Of a stretch of DNA of 50,024 nt, positions 25,401-32,747 are shown one piece after another; position 1 is the first letter of the stretch, and every line of letters begins with the position of its first letter. Both the position numbers and the translations under genes were made by a program. The notes beneath the pieces were generated by a model. The model saw only the letters and a list, made by a program, of their open reading frames with translations, did no database searches and was not told where the DNA came from. The stretch comes from Bacteroidota bacterium (lineage in GTDB: Bacteria > Bacteroidota > Bacteroidia > B-17B0 > Aurantibacillaceae), in NCBI GenBank assembly GCA_023251755.1, contig JAHEYF010000027.1:1-50024 (forward strand), given 5' to 3'.

Positions 25401-25856
25401 ATGATACACTCTGCTTTAAAAACAAAAACCATTAACCTTCCTTCCATCTTAACCATGAGTGTACCTGTACAGGTATTTCCTGAAGGGGTTAAATCGGCAT
25501 TTAATAGTTTAGAGAATAAATTAGTAAATAAAAACGGCCGGCAGTTTTTTGGAGCGGTGCATATCAATAACAATGAGTTGAATTACAAGGCCTGCTTAGT
25601 TCAAAATGCTAAAGATGAACACCTGGCTTTGGGTCTGGACAATTACACCATTCCCGGCGGGAAATATGTAACCAATAAATTAGTGAACTGGACAAAAAAC
25701 ACCCATCTTATTAAAGAAATGTTTAATGAAATGGAACATAAATACCGGTTTGATGCCAGCAGGCCCCAATTGGAATATTATAAAAGTAACCGGGAACTGG
25801 TGTTGATGTTACCGGTTATTCTGAGAGAAGAGCAGTTAAAATTTGATTTTGAATAA
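25401..25856 (+). CDS. GyrI-like / effector-binding-domain protein
   Basis: Protein of 151 aa without signal peptide. Segments such as GVKSAFNSLENKLVNKNGRQ with FFGAVH, YKACLVQN, YTIPGGKYVTNKLVNW and RPQLEYYKSNRELVLMLPV follow the order of the bacterial effector-binding (GyrI/SOUL-like) fold. In that fold the IPGGxY strand and a final PxxExY...LxxPV strand border the ligand pocket. There is no DNA-binding domain, so it is a stand-alone binding domain; the ligand is unknown. The gene has its own strong promoter. The call rests on motif order rather than on high similarity. Confidence 0.6.
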   Translation: MIHSALKTKTINLPSILTMSVPVQVFPEGVKSAFNSLENKLVNKNGRQFFGAVHINNNELNYKACLVQNAKDEHLALGLDNYTIPGGKYVTNKLVNWTKNTHLIKEMFNEMEHKYRFDASRPQLEYYKSNRELVLMLPVILREEQLKFDFE

Positions 25857-26384
25857 AACCCATTCTGCCTCGCTGTTTTGCCATGGTTTAAAACATTCAT
25901 TGTGTTTTGGGTGGGGCAGGGATGGGACTATTTACTTTGATTAGCTGATTAGCCGATGTGATGAAAAAAGCCAAAAGTAAAAAGCCAAAAGCCAAAAAGG
26001 TAACAGGTAATTGAGAAGGGAAAGGATAATGAGCTGACCTTGCTTCGCCGAATCGGCTACGCAAAGGCAAGTGGGGGAGATAGGTAAGTGAAACCCAGAT
26101 TGGTATTGATGATGAAAAGCCAAAAGTAAAAAGCCAAAAAGGTAACAGGTAATTGAGAAGGGAAAGGATAATGAGCTGACCTTGCTTCACCGAAGCGGTT
26201 ACGCAAAGGCAAGTGGGAGGGATAGGTAATTAAAACCAGATTGGTATTGATGATGAGCTGATGTAAAGAATTATTGTGCCCTGTAGTGATTGAAAACAGA
26301 GAATTTATCGCAACCGTGATCGCTATTTTGGCTCTTGGCTTTTAACTTTTGACTTCTTACTTCTTACTTTTAACTTAATACTAT
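25857..26384. other. 528-nt non-coding stretch dominated by a tandem duplication
   Basis: After about 80 nt of ordinary sequence, it contains GATTAGCTGATT (25939-25950), two tandem copies of a 141-151-nt unit (separate entry), and a start of a third (GATGAGCTGATG). At 26330-26375 a run of TTGGCTTTTAACTTTTGAC and ACTTCTTACTTCTTAC is roughly the inverse complement of the AAAGCCAAAAGTAAAAAGCC words of the units. Minus-strand open frames here are products of the repeats. Confidence 0.65.
25960..26251. repeat. Tandem duplication (151 and 141 bp) with a covarying hairpin
   Basis: Copy 1 is 25960-26110, copy 2 is 26111-26251. Each holds, in order, GCCAAAAGTAAAAAGCC, GGTAACAGGTAATTGAGAAG, GGAAAGGATAATGAGCTGAC, a 30-nt hairpin (26038-26067 and 26180-26209) and GATTGGTATTGAT. 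In the hairpin the inner stem GCCG-AAT-CGGC of copy 1 becomes ACCG-AAG-CGGT in copy 2: a G-C pair replaced by an A-T pair. The outer stem CCTTGC/GCAAAGG is unchanged. Confidence 0.85.
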
Positions 26385-27179
26385 ATGTTTTTAGGAAATA
26401 ATTTAAAAACGCTCCGGAAGCGGAAAAATTTAACCCAGGACGAGGCAGCCGAAAAAATAGGTATTTCGCGCACCAAAATAAATGCCTACGAAAATGGGCA
26501 TTCCGAACCCACCATCGACAGCCTTACCCTGTTGGCCGGGTTTTACCAGGTGAATATTGATACCCTGATAAAAATAGACTTGAGTAAACTCTCCGAAAAA
26601 CAAGTGGATGAACTGGAAAATGGCCACGACAGTTTTATCAGTGGAAGTAAAATACGGGTGCTTACTTCCACCGTCGACAGCGATAACAACGAAAACATTG
26701 AGCTGGTCCCGCTTAAAGCAAAGGCCGGTTACACCAATGGTTACAACGACCCCGATTTTATAAATAAATTACCCACCTTTCAGCTTCCTTTTTTATCGAA
26801 AGAGCGCAAGTACCGGACTTTTCAGATTGACGGGGACTCCATGCAGCCCATCAAAGACAAGTCTTATGTAATTGGCGAATTTGTTCAAAACTGGATAGAT
26901 ATAAAAGATGGTTATGCCTATATTGTTTTGACTGCCGATGACGGTATCGTTTTTAAAATTGCATTTAATCACATCAAAAAAGACAAAACCTTGTTGCTGC
27001 ATTCGCTCAATCCTTTGTACAAAGACTACCCCGTTAAAATTAACCAGATAAAAGAGGTGTGGCGTTTTGTAAGTTACTTTAGTAACGAGCTGCCCGATGT
27101 AAACAACACCAAAGAAGAATTATTAGAAGCCATTAAAGACCTGGAAGACAAAATTAAAAAGGTGAAAATGACCCTGTAG
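26385..27179 (+). CDS. LexA-like XRE-family repressor with S24 peptidase domain
   Basis: Protein of 264 aa. Residues about 5-60 are a Cro/C1 helix-turn-helix (LKTLRKRKNLTQDEAAEKIG and ISRTKINAYENG). Residues about 105-240 are a LexA/UmuD-like domain with the cleavage dipeptide Ala114-Gly115 in KAKAGYTNGY, nucleophile Ser152 in DGDSMQP and a general-base Lys at about 191 in VFKIAF. Such repressors self-cleave on a RecA or stress signal. The KAKAGYxNGYxDPxFI pattern is a common chromosomal Bacteroidota form, so a prophage is not implied, and none is visible. A coiled tail ends the protein. Its regulon is unknown; the duplicated hairpins just upstream are candidate targets only by position. Confidence 0.9.
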   Translation: MFLGNNLKTLRKRKNLTQDEAAEKIGISRTKINAYENGHSEPTIDSLTLLAGFYQVNIDTLIKIDLSKLSEKQVDELENGHDSFISGSKIRVLTSTVDSDNNENIELVPLKAKAGYTNGYNDPDFINKLPTFQLPFLSKERKYRTFQIDGDSMQPIKDKSYVIGEFVQNWIDIKDGYAYIVLTADDGIVFKIAFNHIKKDKTLLLHSLNPLYKDYPVKINQIKEVWRFVSYFSNELPDVNNTKEELLEAIKDLEDKIKKVKMTL

Positions 27180-27293
27180 GGAAGTACGAAGTGCGATTGA
27201 CGAATATCCCACACTCACTTTACAGGAAATAGCAACAAAAATAAATCAGCAAATTATTGGGATTATACGTTATTATGGAAAACATCCCGCCTG

Positions 27294-28175
27294 TTATTTT
27301 TTTGCCCTCGCCCGCTTTCTTAAAAAACGTAATATAACAACAATCAATAGCAGGGATGCAATTAACAGAGGCCAATTTTTAATTAACCACAAGGTAAAGC
27401 TGATGATTTGGCCCCAGCCGTCTTTTAAAGAGTTTTTTACCCTGTCAGAGAATTTATTTTCTTTTTGCACTTCAGGCAGAAGCTCTTTTTCCTGAAACAA
27501 ATAGATATCGAGTGTGCTATAGGTCAGTTGGTCGTTGAGGTATTTGAGCCGCCCTTCTTTGCTTTCTATTTCTTCCTGCAGCCCCCTTACAATTTCTTCA
27601 ATAGCCATAATATCTTTAATGCTTGCTGCCTTGTTCAATAGTTGTTTGTACTTTTTCAGGTACTCTTTTTTATTGTTTAAGCGCGATTCGATATCAATGT
27701 ATTCTTCAGTTACATCGCGGGCATAAATGTTTTTACCTGTAATTTCGTCTTTGCCGTTTTCGAGCAGGGCAAGGGCTTTTTCGAAATTAGCGGAGGGAAT
27801 ACGGATTTTTAAGTTGTAGGAAACGGACTGGGGCTGGTTTTCGAGACCTTCGGATTCGTAATAGGCATTGAGTTGTTTCAGGAGAGCATCGATACTTTTT
27901 TTTCCGGCCACAACATTGTTTGTTTTAATTGAAAGGTTGCCATCTTTAATGATTTTTTTCTTGTTGATTGGTTTAGTGCTTACAGGAGCAATTAAGTCTT
28001 CTGCATCTGCATCATCTTTAATTTGGGGCGGAGCGAACTTAACAGTCTCCATAACCGGAGGAGACAGGTCGATACTTGTCATTTCCATTTTGGAAACAGG
28101 TTCATCTTTAGTTGAATGGTGGGTGCAGCTGATGATAAGGAACAGAAGCGCAATGGCGAAAAGTTTATTTTTCAT
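27294..28175 (-). CDS. DUF4349 lipoprotein with C-terminal membrane helix
   Basis: Protein of 293 aa with lipoprotein signal MKNKLFAIALLFLIISC. After a disordered linker comes the DUF4349 domain: KKIIKDGNLSIKTNNVVAGK, then LKIRIPSANFEKALALLE, YARDVTEEYIDIESRLNNKK, a coiled coil with IKDIMAIEEIVRGLQEEIES, and YSTLDIYLFQ. The C-terminus has a transmembrane helix (NWPLLIASLLLIVVILRF) and a basic tail. The family is an envelope protein of unknown function. A lipidated N-terminus with a C-terminal inner-membrane helix would tether it at both ends. The gene stands alone on the minus strand, convergent with the XRE gene. Confidence 0.88.
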   Translation of the reverse strand: MKNKLFAIALLFLIISCTHHSTKDEPVSKMEMTSIDLSPPVMETVKFAPPQIKDDADAEDLIAPVSTKPINKKKIIKDGNLSIKTNNVVAGKKSIDALLKQLNAYYESEGLENQPQSVSYNLKIRIPSANFEKALALLENGKDEITGKNIYARDVTEEYIDIESRLNNKKEYLKKYKQLLNKAASIKDIMAIEEIVRGLQEEIESKEGRLKYLNDQLTYSTLDIYLFQEKELLPEVQKENKFSDRVKNSLKDGWGQIISFTLWLIKNWPLLIASLLLIVVILRFLRKRARAKK

Positions 28176-28812
28176 AGTGATAGAATTAAATTAGACATGG
28201 TGGTGTTTTTATATGAAACCACTTTTATTTATAACGTTTTGTTTTATCTAATATTTTGAAGCCATGAAAGACTGTTAATTTATGAACTGCTGTATTGCCT
28301 GTGTTTACTGGCTGATAGGTTTGGATGGTGTTGACCAATTGTAAAGAAGGCTGCACCAATTATGGATCTGAAGCGTCCATTTGTGAAGCTGTTGCAACCA
28401 GGCGCACTTTTATAGGTTTGATACTTATGGCAACTGATGTGAAAAAGGGCGGTTTTTATGTGCCTTGTTGAAGATTTAATATGAATGCATTACGCTGCAC
28501 GGAAAATATAATCCACCGGCCAATTCGCAATTCCCACGCAAACATACGAGAGGGAAATATATCCGGAACAACGGGGTAATTTACCACTAAGTCACTGAGG
28601 GCACTCAGAGGTACTGAGTTTTTTAACACAGAGGCCACAGAGGATAAGGAGGTTCACAGGGAGGTTTACCACTAAGTCACTAATTAAACCTAAGCGCTTA
28701 TTGTTTTTTTAGTGGCAATTTAATTAAACCCTGGTAAACCAATTCCCAAATTAATATTGCTATTACCAAATGAGTTATTGCGATGTCCCAAAAACCAGAC
28801 CTGTCAAATAGA
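28176..28812. other. 637-nt stretch without a recognised intact gene
   Basis: No full-length gene is supported. It contains a CACTGAG/CACAGAGG-type repeat region (28580-28681) and AATTAAACC twice near 28683 and 28732. On the minus strand, 28698-28832 is an open frame lacking an ATG that encodes one hydrophobic helix, directly after the 94-aa membrane protein gene (see findings). The segment 28200-28560 shows nothing I recognise. Confidence 0.5.
28580..28681. repeat. CACTAAGTCACT / CACAGAGG heptad-type repeat
   Basis: TTTACCACTAAGTCACT occurs at 28580-28596 and again at 28665-28681. Between the copies lie heptad-like words: GAGGGCACTCAGAGG, TACTGAG, AACACAGAGGCCACAGAGG and TTCACAGGGAGG. Words of this type, on the other strand, also precede nrdJ (13441-13490). 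I recall similar CACAGAG repeats in intergenic DNA of many environmental bacteria, but cannot verify that here. Confidence 0.65.
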
Positions 28813-29097
28813 TTATGGATTTATTTCCAAGGGCAATACATATTTAAGTCCTATAATTGAAACAATAATCGTTAGTAAAGGAAGTGTAAATTTTATGAAG
28901 GGTTTTGTTTTTAAAAAGACAGCTGAGAAAATATAATGTACCATACACAGGGATGGAATAACGGCAATTGACATGCCCGGTTCCCGTTCGCCTGTTGCCA
29001 TAATAATAAGCATTGTTGTAAGAAGTGGAACAATACAACAAAGCACAGCTAATAGCAGGTAACACAGGAGTCGTTGTTTAAGTGGTCGTTGAAGCAT
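28813..29097 (-). CDS. Small hypothetical membrane protein (three helices)
   Basis: Protein of 94 aa with three hydrophobic segments: LLCYLLLAVLCCIVPLLTTM, a central helix near VIPSLCMVHYIFSAVFL, and IKFTLPLLTIIVSIIGLKYV. I do not recognise a family. It starts 8 nt after the stop codon of the upstream zinc-ribbon protein gene, so the two are probably cotranscribed. The frame directly downstream encodes a further hydrophobic helix in another frame, so a frameshifted longer protein is possible. Confidence 0.55.
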   Translation of the reverse strand: MLQRPLKQRLLCYLLLAVLCCIVPLLTTMLIIMATGEREPGMSIAVIPSLCMVHYIFSAVFLKTKPFIKFTLPLLTIIVSIIGLKYVLPLEINP

Positions 29098-29105
29098 GTT
29101 TCAAT

Positions 29106-29573
29106 TTAAAATGAAGGGCAACCAATTGTTCCGTATTTTTTCTTTTTCTTTCGCCACCATTTTTTCTTCGCAGGTGCAAGAGGTGCAGGGCTGTCTGCAT
29201 TAATGTGTTGCCCGGTGTTTGTGTTCGGATGAGGGTTTTGTTTTTTAATGCTGATTGTATCCCTTGTTGTTTGGCTTGTTGTTTGGGCACTTAAGGGTTT
29301 TACATTAAAGCCTGACACTGCTAAAAAGGTAAGGAATTTAAAGAGCAATGTGGTTGTAAATGAAAAGGATGGTTTTACAATTTGATCGTCGTTAAATATG
29401 CCACAGGTACTTTGTTTGGAAAGGGATTGAACTATTTCATCCATGGATTTGTCCCTGAAGTCGACAATTGTATTGTTGCAACTTTTACAGTAAAAATGAT
29501 CGCCATTTTTTATTCTGCCTAAGGTCATCGGGCAGGGCTGTTCAATTTTTAGTTGGGGCTGTGTATTTTTCAT
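29106..29573 (-). CDS. Bacteroidota zinc-ribbon-like CxxC protein with membrane helix
   Basis: Protein of 155 aa. The N-terminus has PCPMTLGRIKNGDHFYCKSC, then NNTIVDFRDKSMDEIVQSLS and a later CGIFNDDQI. This Cys...CxxC...VxDF...CGxF arrangement recurs at the start of many Bacteroidota envelope proteins, often followed by a carboxypeptidase-regulatory domain. A single hydrophobic segment lies at about residues 72-95, and the rest is a low-complexity Ser/Thr/Pro and KKKWWRKKKKKY tail instead of that domain. The zinc ribbon is expected in the cytoplasm and the tail outside. Function is unknown. It precedes the 94-aa membrane protein gene in the same operon. Confidence 0.65.
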   Translation of the reverse strand: MKNTQPQLKIEQPCPMTLGRIKNGDHFYCKSCNNTIVDFRDKSMDEIVQSLSKQSTCGIFNDDQIVKPSFSFTTTLLFKFLTFLAVSGFNVKPLSAQTTSQTTRDTISIKKQNPHPNTNTGQHINADSPAPLAPAKKKWWRKKKKKYGTIGCPSF

Positions 29574-29654
29574 AGTGGTATTAACAGATGCAGGGTATTC
29601 TTTTTTGTAAGGTCCAATCAGAATCCAATTTAATCATATGCCTATCAAACCAAT

Positions 29655-30398
29655 TCATGCTTGTAGCACCGCTCCATAATTGCCTGTGCTTTTTTGAATG
29701 GCCGTGAAGTTTACCGATTTTATTGGTTTTTGACCCGGCAACAGGGCAGCAGTAAAAAGCGAATTACCTGTTTGGGTGCTATCATAAGCCAGGGGGTAAG
29801 AAGTGGTGTTGCCGGCTTTATCGAGCACATTGGCATACACCGTAAAATCGTTTGCCGGCCACAATGAAGCGGGCGGACCCATGGTAACCGGGCAACCACA
29901 CATCATTTTTACGAATACGGCCAGCTGGCCTTTAATGGTGCAGGGGCTCAGGTACAAGCCGGGAACAGGTACGGTAATAGCATAAGCTGGCTGAGCAGGG
30001 TTAAGCAATACCGGATACCTGAGCAACATGGGTTTATTGGTGGCTGTAATGGGAACGCTTATATTCAAATAGGCCAGTTCAGCTTGCTTTGGCAACACAA
30101 GTTCCGCCCTGCCGCAAACGGTAGTAAAATCGGGCGATAAAAAGTGTACGGAGGCATTTGGTTCGGCTGCAGATTGCGGAACAGTAATGATGGGCATAAA
30201 AGAACTTGCCCCCGCGGTAAAGTTTGCGGAAGGGTTTCCGTCGTTGCTGAAATTGGGGCTAAGCCGGTAGGGCAATATTAGTGTGCCGCCCGAATAAACA
30301 AGTTCAATTTTAATATCATTTACCCTGTAAGCATGTGCCCCCAGGTAATGCGCCCCCAGGGCCTGTAAGTAAACGGTAATTGCTGCTTTTTGTGACAT
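29655..30398 (-). CDS. Unrecognised protein, beta-rich, no signal peptide
   Basis: Protein of 247 aa beginning MSQKAAITVYLQALGAHYLG followed by AHAYRVNDIKIELVYSGG. The composition suggests a beta-sandwich: alternating hydrophobics, many Pro, Thr and Ala, few charges. It has three cysteines, two in MMCGCPVTMGPPASLWPANDF, which looks like the most conserved segment. There is no signal peptide, lipobox or T9SS tail, so its location is unclear. The even use of alternating residues over 247 codons and a clean start argue for a real gene. I cannot assign a family. Neighbours are small unknown membrane proteins. Confidence 0.6.
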   Translation of the reverse strand: MSQKAAITVYLQALGAHYLGAHAYRVNDIKIELVYSGGTLILPYRLSPNFSNDGNPSANFTAGASSFMPIITVPQSAAEPNASVHFLSPDFTTVCGRAELVLPKQAELAYLNISVPITATNKPMLLRYPVLLNPAQPAYAITVPVPGLYLSPCTIKGQLAVFVKMMCGCPVTMGPPASLWPANDFTVYANVLDKAGNTTSYPLAYDSTQTGNSLFTAALLPGQKPIKSVNFTAIQKSTGNYGAVLQA

Positions 30399-30430
30399 GG
30401 TTTAAAATTTAAGGATGTTTTGTGTAAAAA

Positions 30431-30934
30431 TTATGTGCTGTGTTTTTGGGTGTGATTTGTGCGCCCCGTAGTCAGGAATGCAAGGGAGATTGAAATTACA
30501 GAAAAGAACATAAGAAGACAAAGTGTTTCGGACTTCAATTCAATTAAAAGAAAGTCCAAGTAGTCATTGGACGCTGTAAACATATAACTAAGTCGATAGA
30601 GCGTGTAAATTGAAATCATTATTGTAAGAAAAACGAGAATGTTAAGTAGTGGAGTCAGACGCGTTGGGTTTGTCTGTCTGCTGATAAATATAGTACTTGC
30701 GAGTGCAAATAGAAAAGATAATAATGAGGCTCGGAAAAGGGTTTTGGCGTGAAGAGCTCCGTTGAATATATAGTCAGCAATAGCTGGCACAACATTGGGG
30801 TTAATTAGATCATTTGGCTCTGGAATAATGTTGATCCTAACCCATAAGCATAATCCTCGGAATATTAGGAAAAAAAGAAAGGTTGAAATGAATAGAATAA
30901 AAAAAATTCTTTTTTGTTTCATAGTTAATGGCAT
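30431..30934 (-). CDS. Hypothetical membrane protein (four helices)
   Basis: Protein of 167 aa; a second in-frame ATG at 30922 would shorten it by four residues (MKQKRIFF start) and may be the true start. Four hydrophobic segments: FFILFISTFLFFLIFRGLCL; ASLLSFLFALASTIFISR; LLNILVFLTIMISIYTLY; and LCLLMFFSVISISLAFLT. A short loop between helices 1 and 2 is probably periplasmic. No family recognised. The coding sequence looks AT-richer than the housekeeping genes nearby, in keeping with an accessory gene. Confidence 0.6.
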   Translation of the reverse strand: MPLTMKQKRIFFILFISTFLFFLIFRGLCLWVRINIIPEPNDLINPNVVPAIADYIFNGALHAKTLFRASLLSFLFALASTIFISRQTNPTRLTPLLNILVFLTIMISIYTLYRLSYMFTASNDYLDFLLIELKSETLCLLMFFSVISISLAFLTTGRTNHTQKHST

Positions 30935-31233
30935 TGGATATAATAATTATAAGTGTTATAATATCGCATCTATGCATTCATTATTGGGTATATAAGCGTT
31001 ATTTTTTACCCACAATATTAGCCTTTTTTAAACAGCCAAACAAAAAGCACTGCTATCTGTATTCTTCTTTGTTGATTTGTTGTTTATTCAATGACCTACA
31101 GCTTTAATTATTGGCTGAAAATCCCCTTTCTCAAACTCAAAAAACCTTTACCTTTATCCCTTAACCGGTAGCCTTACAAACCAAGGTTTTTTTTGTTGAG
31201 GTTATTGTAAATAATAAACAGGTACCATCGCTA

Positions 31234-31848
31234 ATGCTTAGACAAATATTCATACAATTGGTTTTAAAATACGCGAACGATAATCGTTTGTCTGAGACCC
31301 TCTGGGATGAAATTGAAAAAAATTATACCAATAAAAAGCGTTATTACCACACGCTTGATCACCTCGAAAATTTATACCAACAGCTTACGGAAGTAAAAGA
31401 AGAAATAGAGGACTGGGATACAATTTTATTTACCTTGTTTTATCACGATGTAATATACAAACCAACAAAGAGTGACAACGAACATAAAAGCGCGGAATTA
31501 GCCAGGGAACGCCTGCAATCAATTGCCTATCCTGTAGATAAAATCTCTAAATGCTTTAATCAGATAATAGCAACGAAGGAACATTCAATAAGTATATGCA
31601 AGGACACTAATTTATTTACCGATGCCGACCTGTCTGTTTTAGGGCAAGCCTGGGAGTTATACGCAGTGTATTCTACACAAGTGAGGAAAGAATATGCTAT
31701 TTACCCTGATGTTATTTATAACAGTGGAAGAAAGAAGGTGTTAAATCATTTTTTGAATATGGACAGTATTTTTAAGACTAAGCCATTTTATTCTAAATAT
31801 GAAAATGCGGCAAGGCAGAACTTAATGAAGGAATTAAAACAGCTTTAA
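31234..31848 (+). CDS. HD-superfamily metal-dependent phosphohydrolase (COG4339-like)
   Basis: Protein of 204 aa. RYYHTLDHLENL near residue 37 (first metal-binding His), FTLFYHDVIYKPTKSDNEHK near residue 65 (the HD pair) and FTDADLSVLG near residue 130 (later Asp) follow the order of this HD hydrolase group, which is annotated only as predicted metal-dependent phosphohydrolases. The natural substrate is unknown; nucleotides are typical for HD enzymes. It is the first of two genes 2 nt apart; the second has no known role. Confidence 0.85.
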   Translation: MLRQIFIQLVLKYANDNRLSETLWDEIEKNYTNKKRYYHTLDHLENLYQQLTEVKEEIEDWDTILFTLFYHDVIYKPTKSDNEHKSAELARERLQSIAYPVDKISKCFNQIIATKEHSISICKDTNLFTDADLSVLGQAWELYAVYSTQVRKEYAIYPDVIYNSGRKKVLNHFLNMDSIFKTKPFYSKYENAARQNLMKELKQL

Positions 31849-31850
31849 AT

Positions 31851-32210
31851 ATGGGGCTATTCGATAAGCTATTCGGGAAAACAAAACCAAAAAATCCGGA
31901 AGATGATTTTATAATCACTATTACGGATGACCTAATTAAAATTGAACACCCGCTACGAAAAACTGAACAGATTTTATGGAACGAGATAAAGGTAATCAAA
32001 CTCATCAACACAGATGCAGGACCTTTGGCTCCTGATGTTTGGCTGGCTTTGTTCGGAGATAACAGCGGGTGTTTAATTCCTCAGGGCGCCAAAGGTTATG
32101 AGGAAGTATATGACATTGTATCAAAATACGAAAACTTTGATTTTGAAATGGTAATCCAATCCATGTCTTGTGCAGTGAATGAGGAATTTCTTTTATGGAC
32201 GCGGAAATAA
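31851..32210 (+). CDS. Conserved hypothetical protein, possibly PH-like
   Basis: Protein of 119 aa without signal peptide. It opens MGLFDKLFGKTKPK, followed by FIITITDDLIKIEHPLRKTE and QILWNEIKVIKLINTDAGPL with APDVWLALFG, and ends with FDFEMVIQSMSCAVNEEFLL then WTRK. The strand-rich core with an early W and a terminal amphipathic helix resembles a small PH-like fold, and similar proteins occur widely as uncharacterised cytoplasmic proteins. I cannot name the family. The start is 2 nt after the HD hydrolase stop codon, indicating one transcript. Confidence 0.65.
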   Translation: MGLFDKLFGKTKPKNPEDDFIITITDDLIKIEHPLRKTEQILWNEIKVIKLINTDAGPLAPDVWLALFGDNSGCLIPQGAKGYEEVYDIVSKYENFDFEMVIQSMSCAVNEEFLLWTRK

Positions 32211-32236
32211 ATACCAGCAATTAACTGTGTTGTATT

Positions 32237-32251
32237 AAGGCCGGAGGCCTT
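32237..32251. repeat. Hairpin AAGGCC-GGA-GGCCTT
   Basis: Perfect 6-bp stem with a three-base GGA loop, 27 nt after the stop codon of the 119-aa gene. It may end that operon's mRNA, but it lacks a U tract. Its layout (6-bp GC stem, three-purine loop) matches the GGCTAC-AGA-GTAGCC hairpins at 8571 and 8621. Confidence 0.6.
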
Positions 32252-32262
32252 GTGGTAATAAT

Positions 32263-32291
32263 CTTAGCGAGGACGCTAAGTTTAACGGGGG
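32263..32291. repeat. CTTAGCGAGGACGCTAAG hairpin repeat, copy 1
   Basis: 7-bp stem CTTAGCG/CGCTAAG with an AGGA loop, followed by TTTAACGGGGG. A second copy with the same tail lies at 32964-32993 in the same orientation, 700 nt downstream. Confidence 0.75.
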
Positions 32292-32458
32292 CCGGCACAC
32301 CCTCACCCCGGCCCTCTCCTAAAGGAGAGGGGGTTGAGGTTTCAAACACTGTTTTTATAAAACGATTAGCAGTACCCATCTTCTAATTTCAAACGATCTT
32401 CATTCGGAGGAGTTCCCCTCTCCAATTGGAGAGGGGCCAGGGGTGAGGGTGCGCTGGC
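32291..32458. repeat. Inverted pair of REP-like elements (CCCTCACCCC ... CCCTCTCC hairpins)
   Basis: Left element: GCCGGCACACCCTCACCCC (32291-32309) then CCCTCTCC-TAAA-GGAGAGGG (32312-32331). Right element, inverted: a perfect 22-nt palindrome at 32415-32436 (stem CCCCTCTCCAA) then GGGGTGAGGGTGCGCTGGC (32440-32458). The two outer arms agree at 17 of 19 positions. CCCTCACCCC followed by a CCCTCTCC stem is a motif I know from intergenic repeats of many bacteria; a tail-to-tail pair resembles BIME organisation mobilised by RAYT transposases. No such transposase is in the window. Confidence 0.75.
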
Positions 32459-32528
32459 TCTTACACCCCTGGCTTTTAAATCGTACAGCGTATCTCATCA
32501 ATCATCAATTCCTTTATCTGTATCCCTG

Positions 32529-32717
32529 CAAATAAAAAGCTCCATCCAACATTTGCCAGTATACACACAAGCGGGACTAAAAGCTATAACCGGGGCTATA
32601 GTAAAAGGTTTTAACGATGTGGAAATGCTTATACTATACGGCTTCTACGTCCGTGGCGAAGAGGTGGAAGATCCTTACACAAAAAAAGGAACCGTGTACG
32701 AATATCGTAGCGAGTGA
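32529..32717 (+). pseudogene. Possible 3' remnant of a decayed gene
   Basis: An open frame without an ATG start reads QIKSSIQHLPVYTQAGLKAI, TGAIVKGFNDVEMLILYGFY and VRGEEVEDPYTKKGTVYEYR, then S, E and TGA. The composition is protein-like, unlike the surrounding repeats. It is preceded directly by the REP-like pair and by about 70 nt of the same frame without obvious coding character. I do not recognise the protein. It may be the C-terminus of a gene truncated by repeat insertion; chance is not excluded. Confidence 0.35.
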
Positions 32718-32747
32718 CCTATGCTAAAGCTTGCTTAATGCGGTGCG

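Larger units (their letters stand above)
32211..32747. other. 537-nt hairpin-rich non-coding stretch
   Basis: Contains in order: AAGGCCGGAGGCCTT hairpin (32237-32251), CTTAGCGAGGACGCTAAG hairpin (32263-32280), an inverted pair of REP-like elements (32291-32458), and an open frame without ATG (up to 32717) that looks like the 3' end of a decayed gene. No intact gene is supported. Confidence 0.6.

Noticed and set aside
25960-26251. CRISPR array
   Set aside because: Only two long near-identical units in direct contact, no short repeat-spacer pattern and no cas genes.
26385-27179. Prophage signalled by the LexA-like repressor
   Set aside because: No integrase, structural, lysis or packaging genes nearby; this repressor type is a common chromosomal regulator in Bacteroidota.
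28456-28638. Minus-strand open frame of 60 codons
   Set aside because: It overlaps the CACTGAG/CACAGAGG repeat and has no hydrophobic or motif pattern suggesting a protein.
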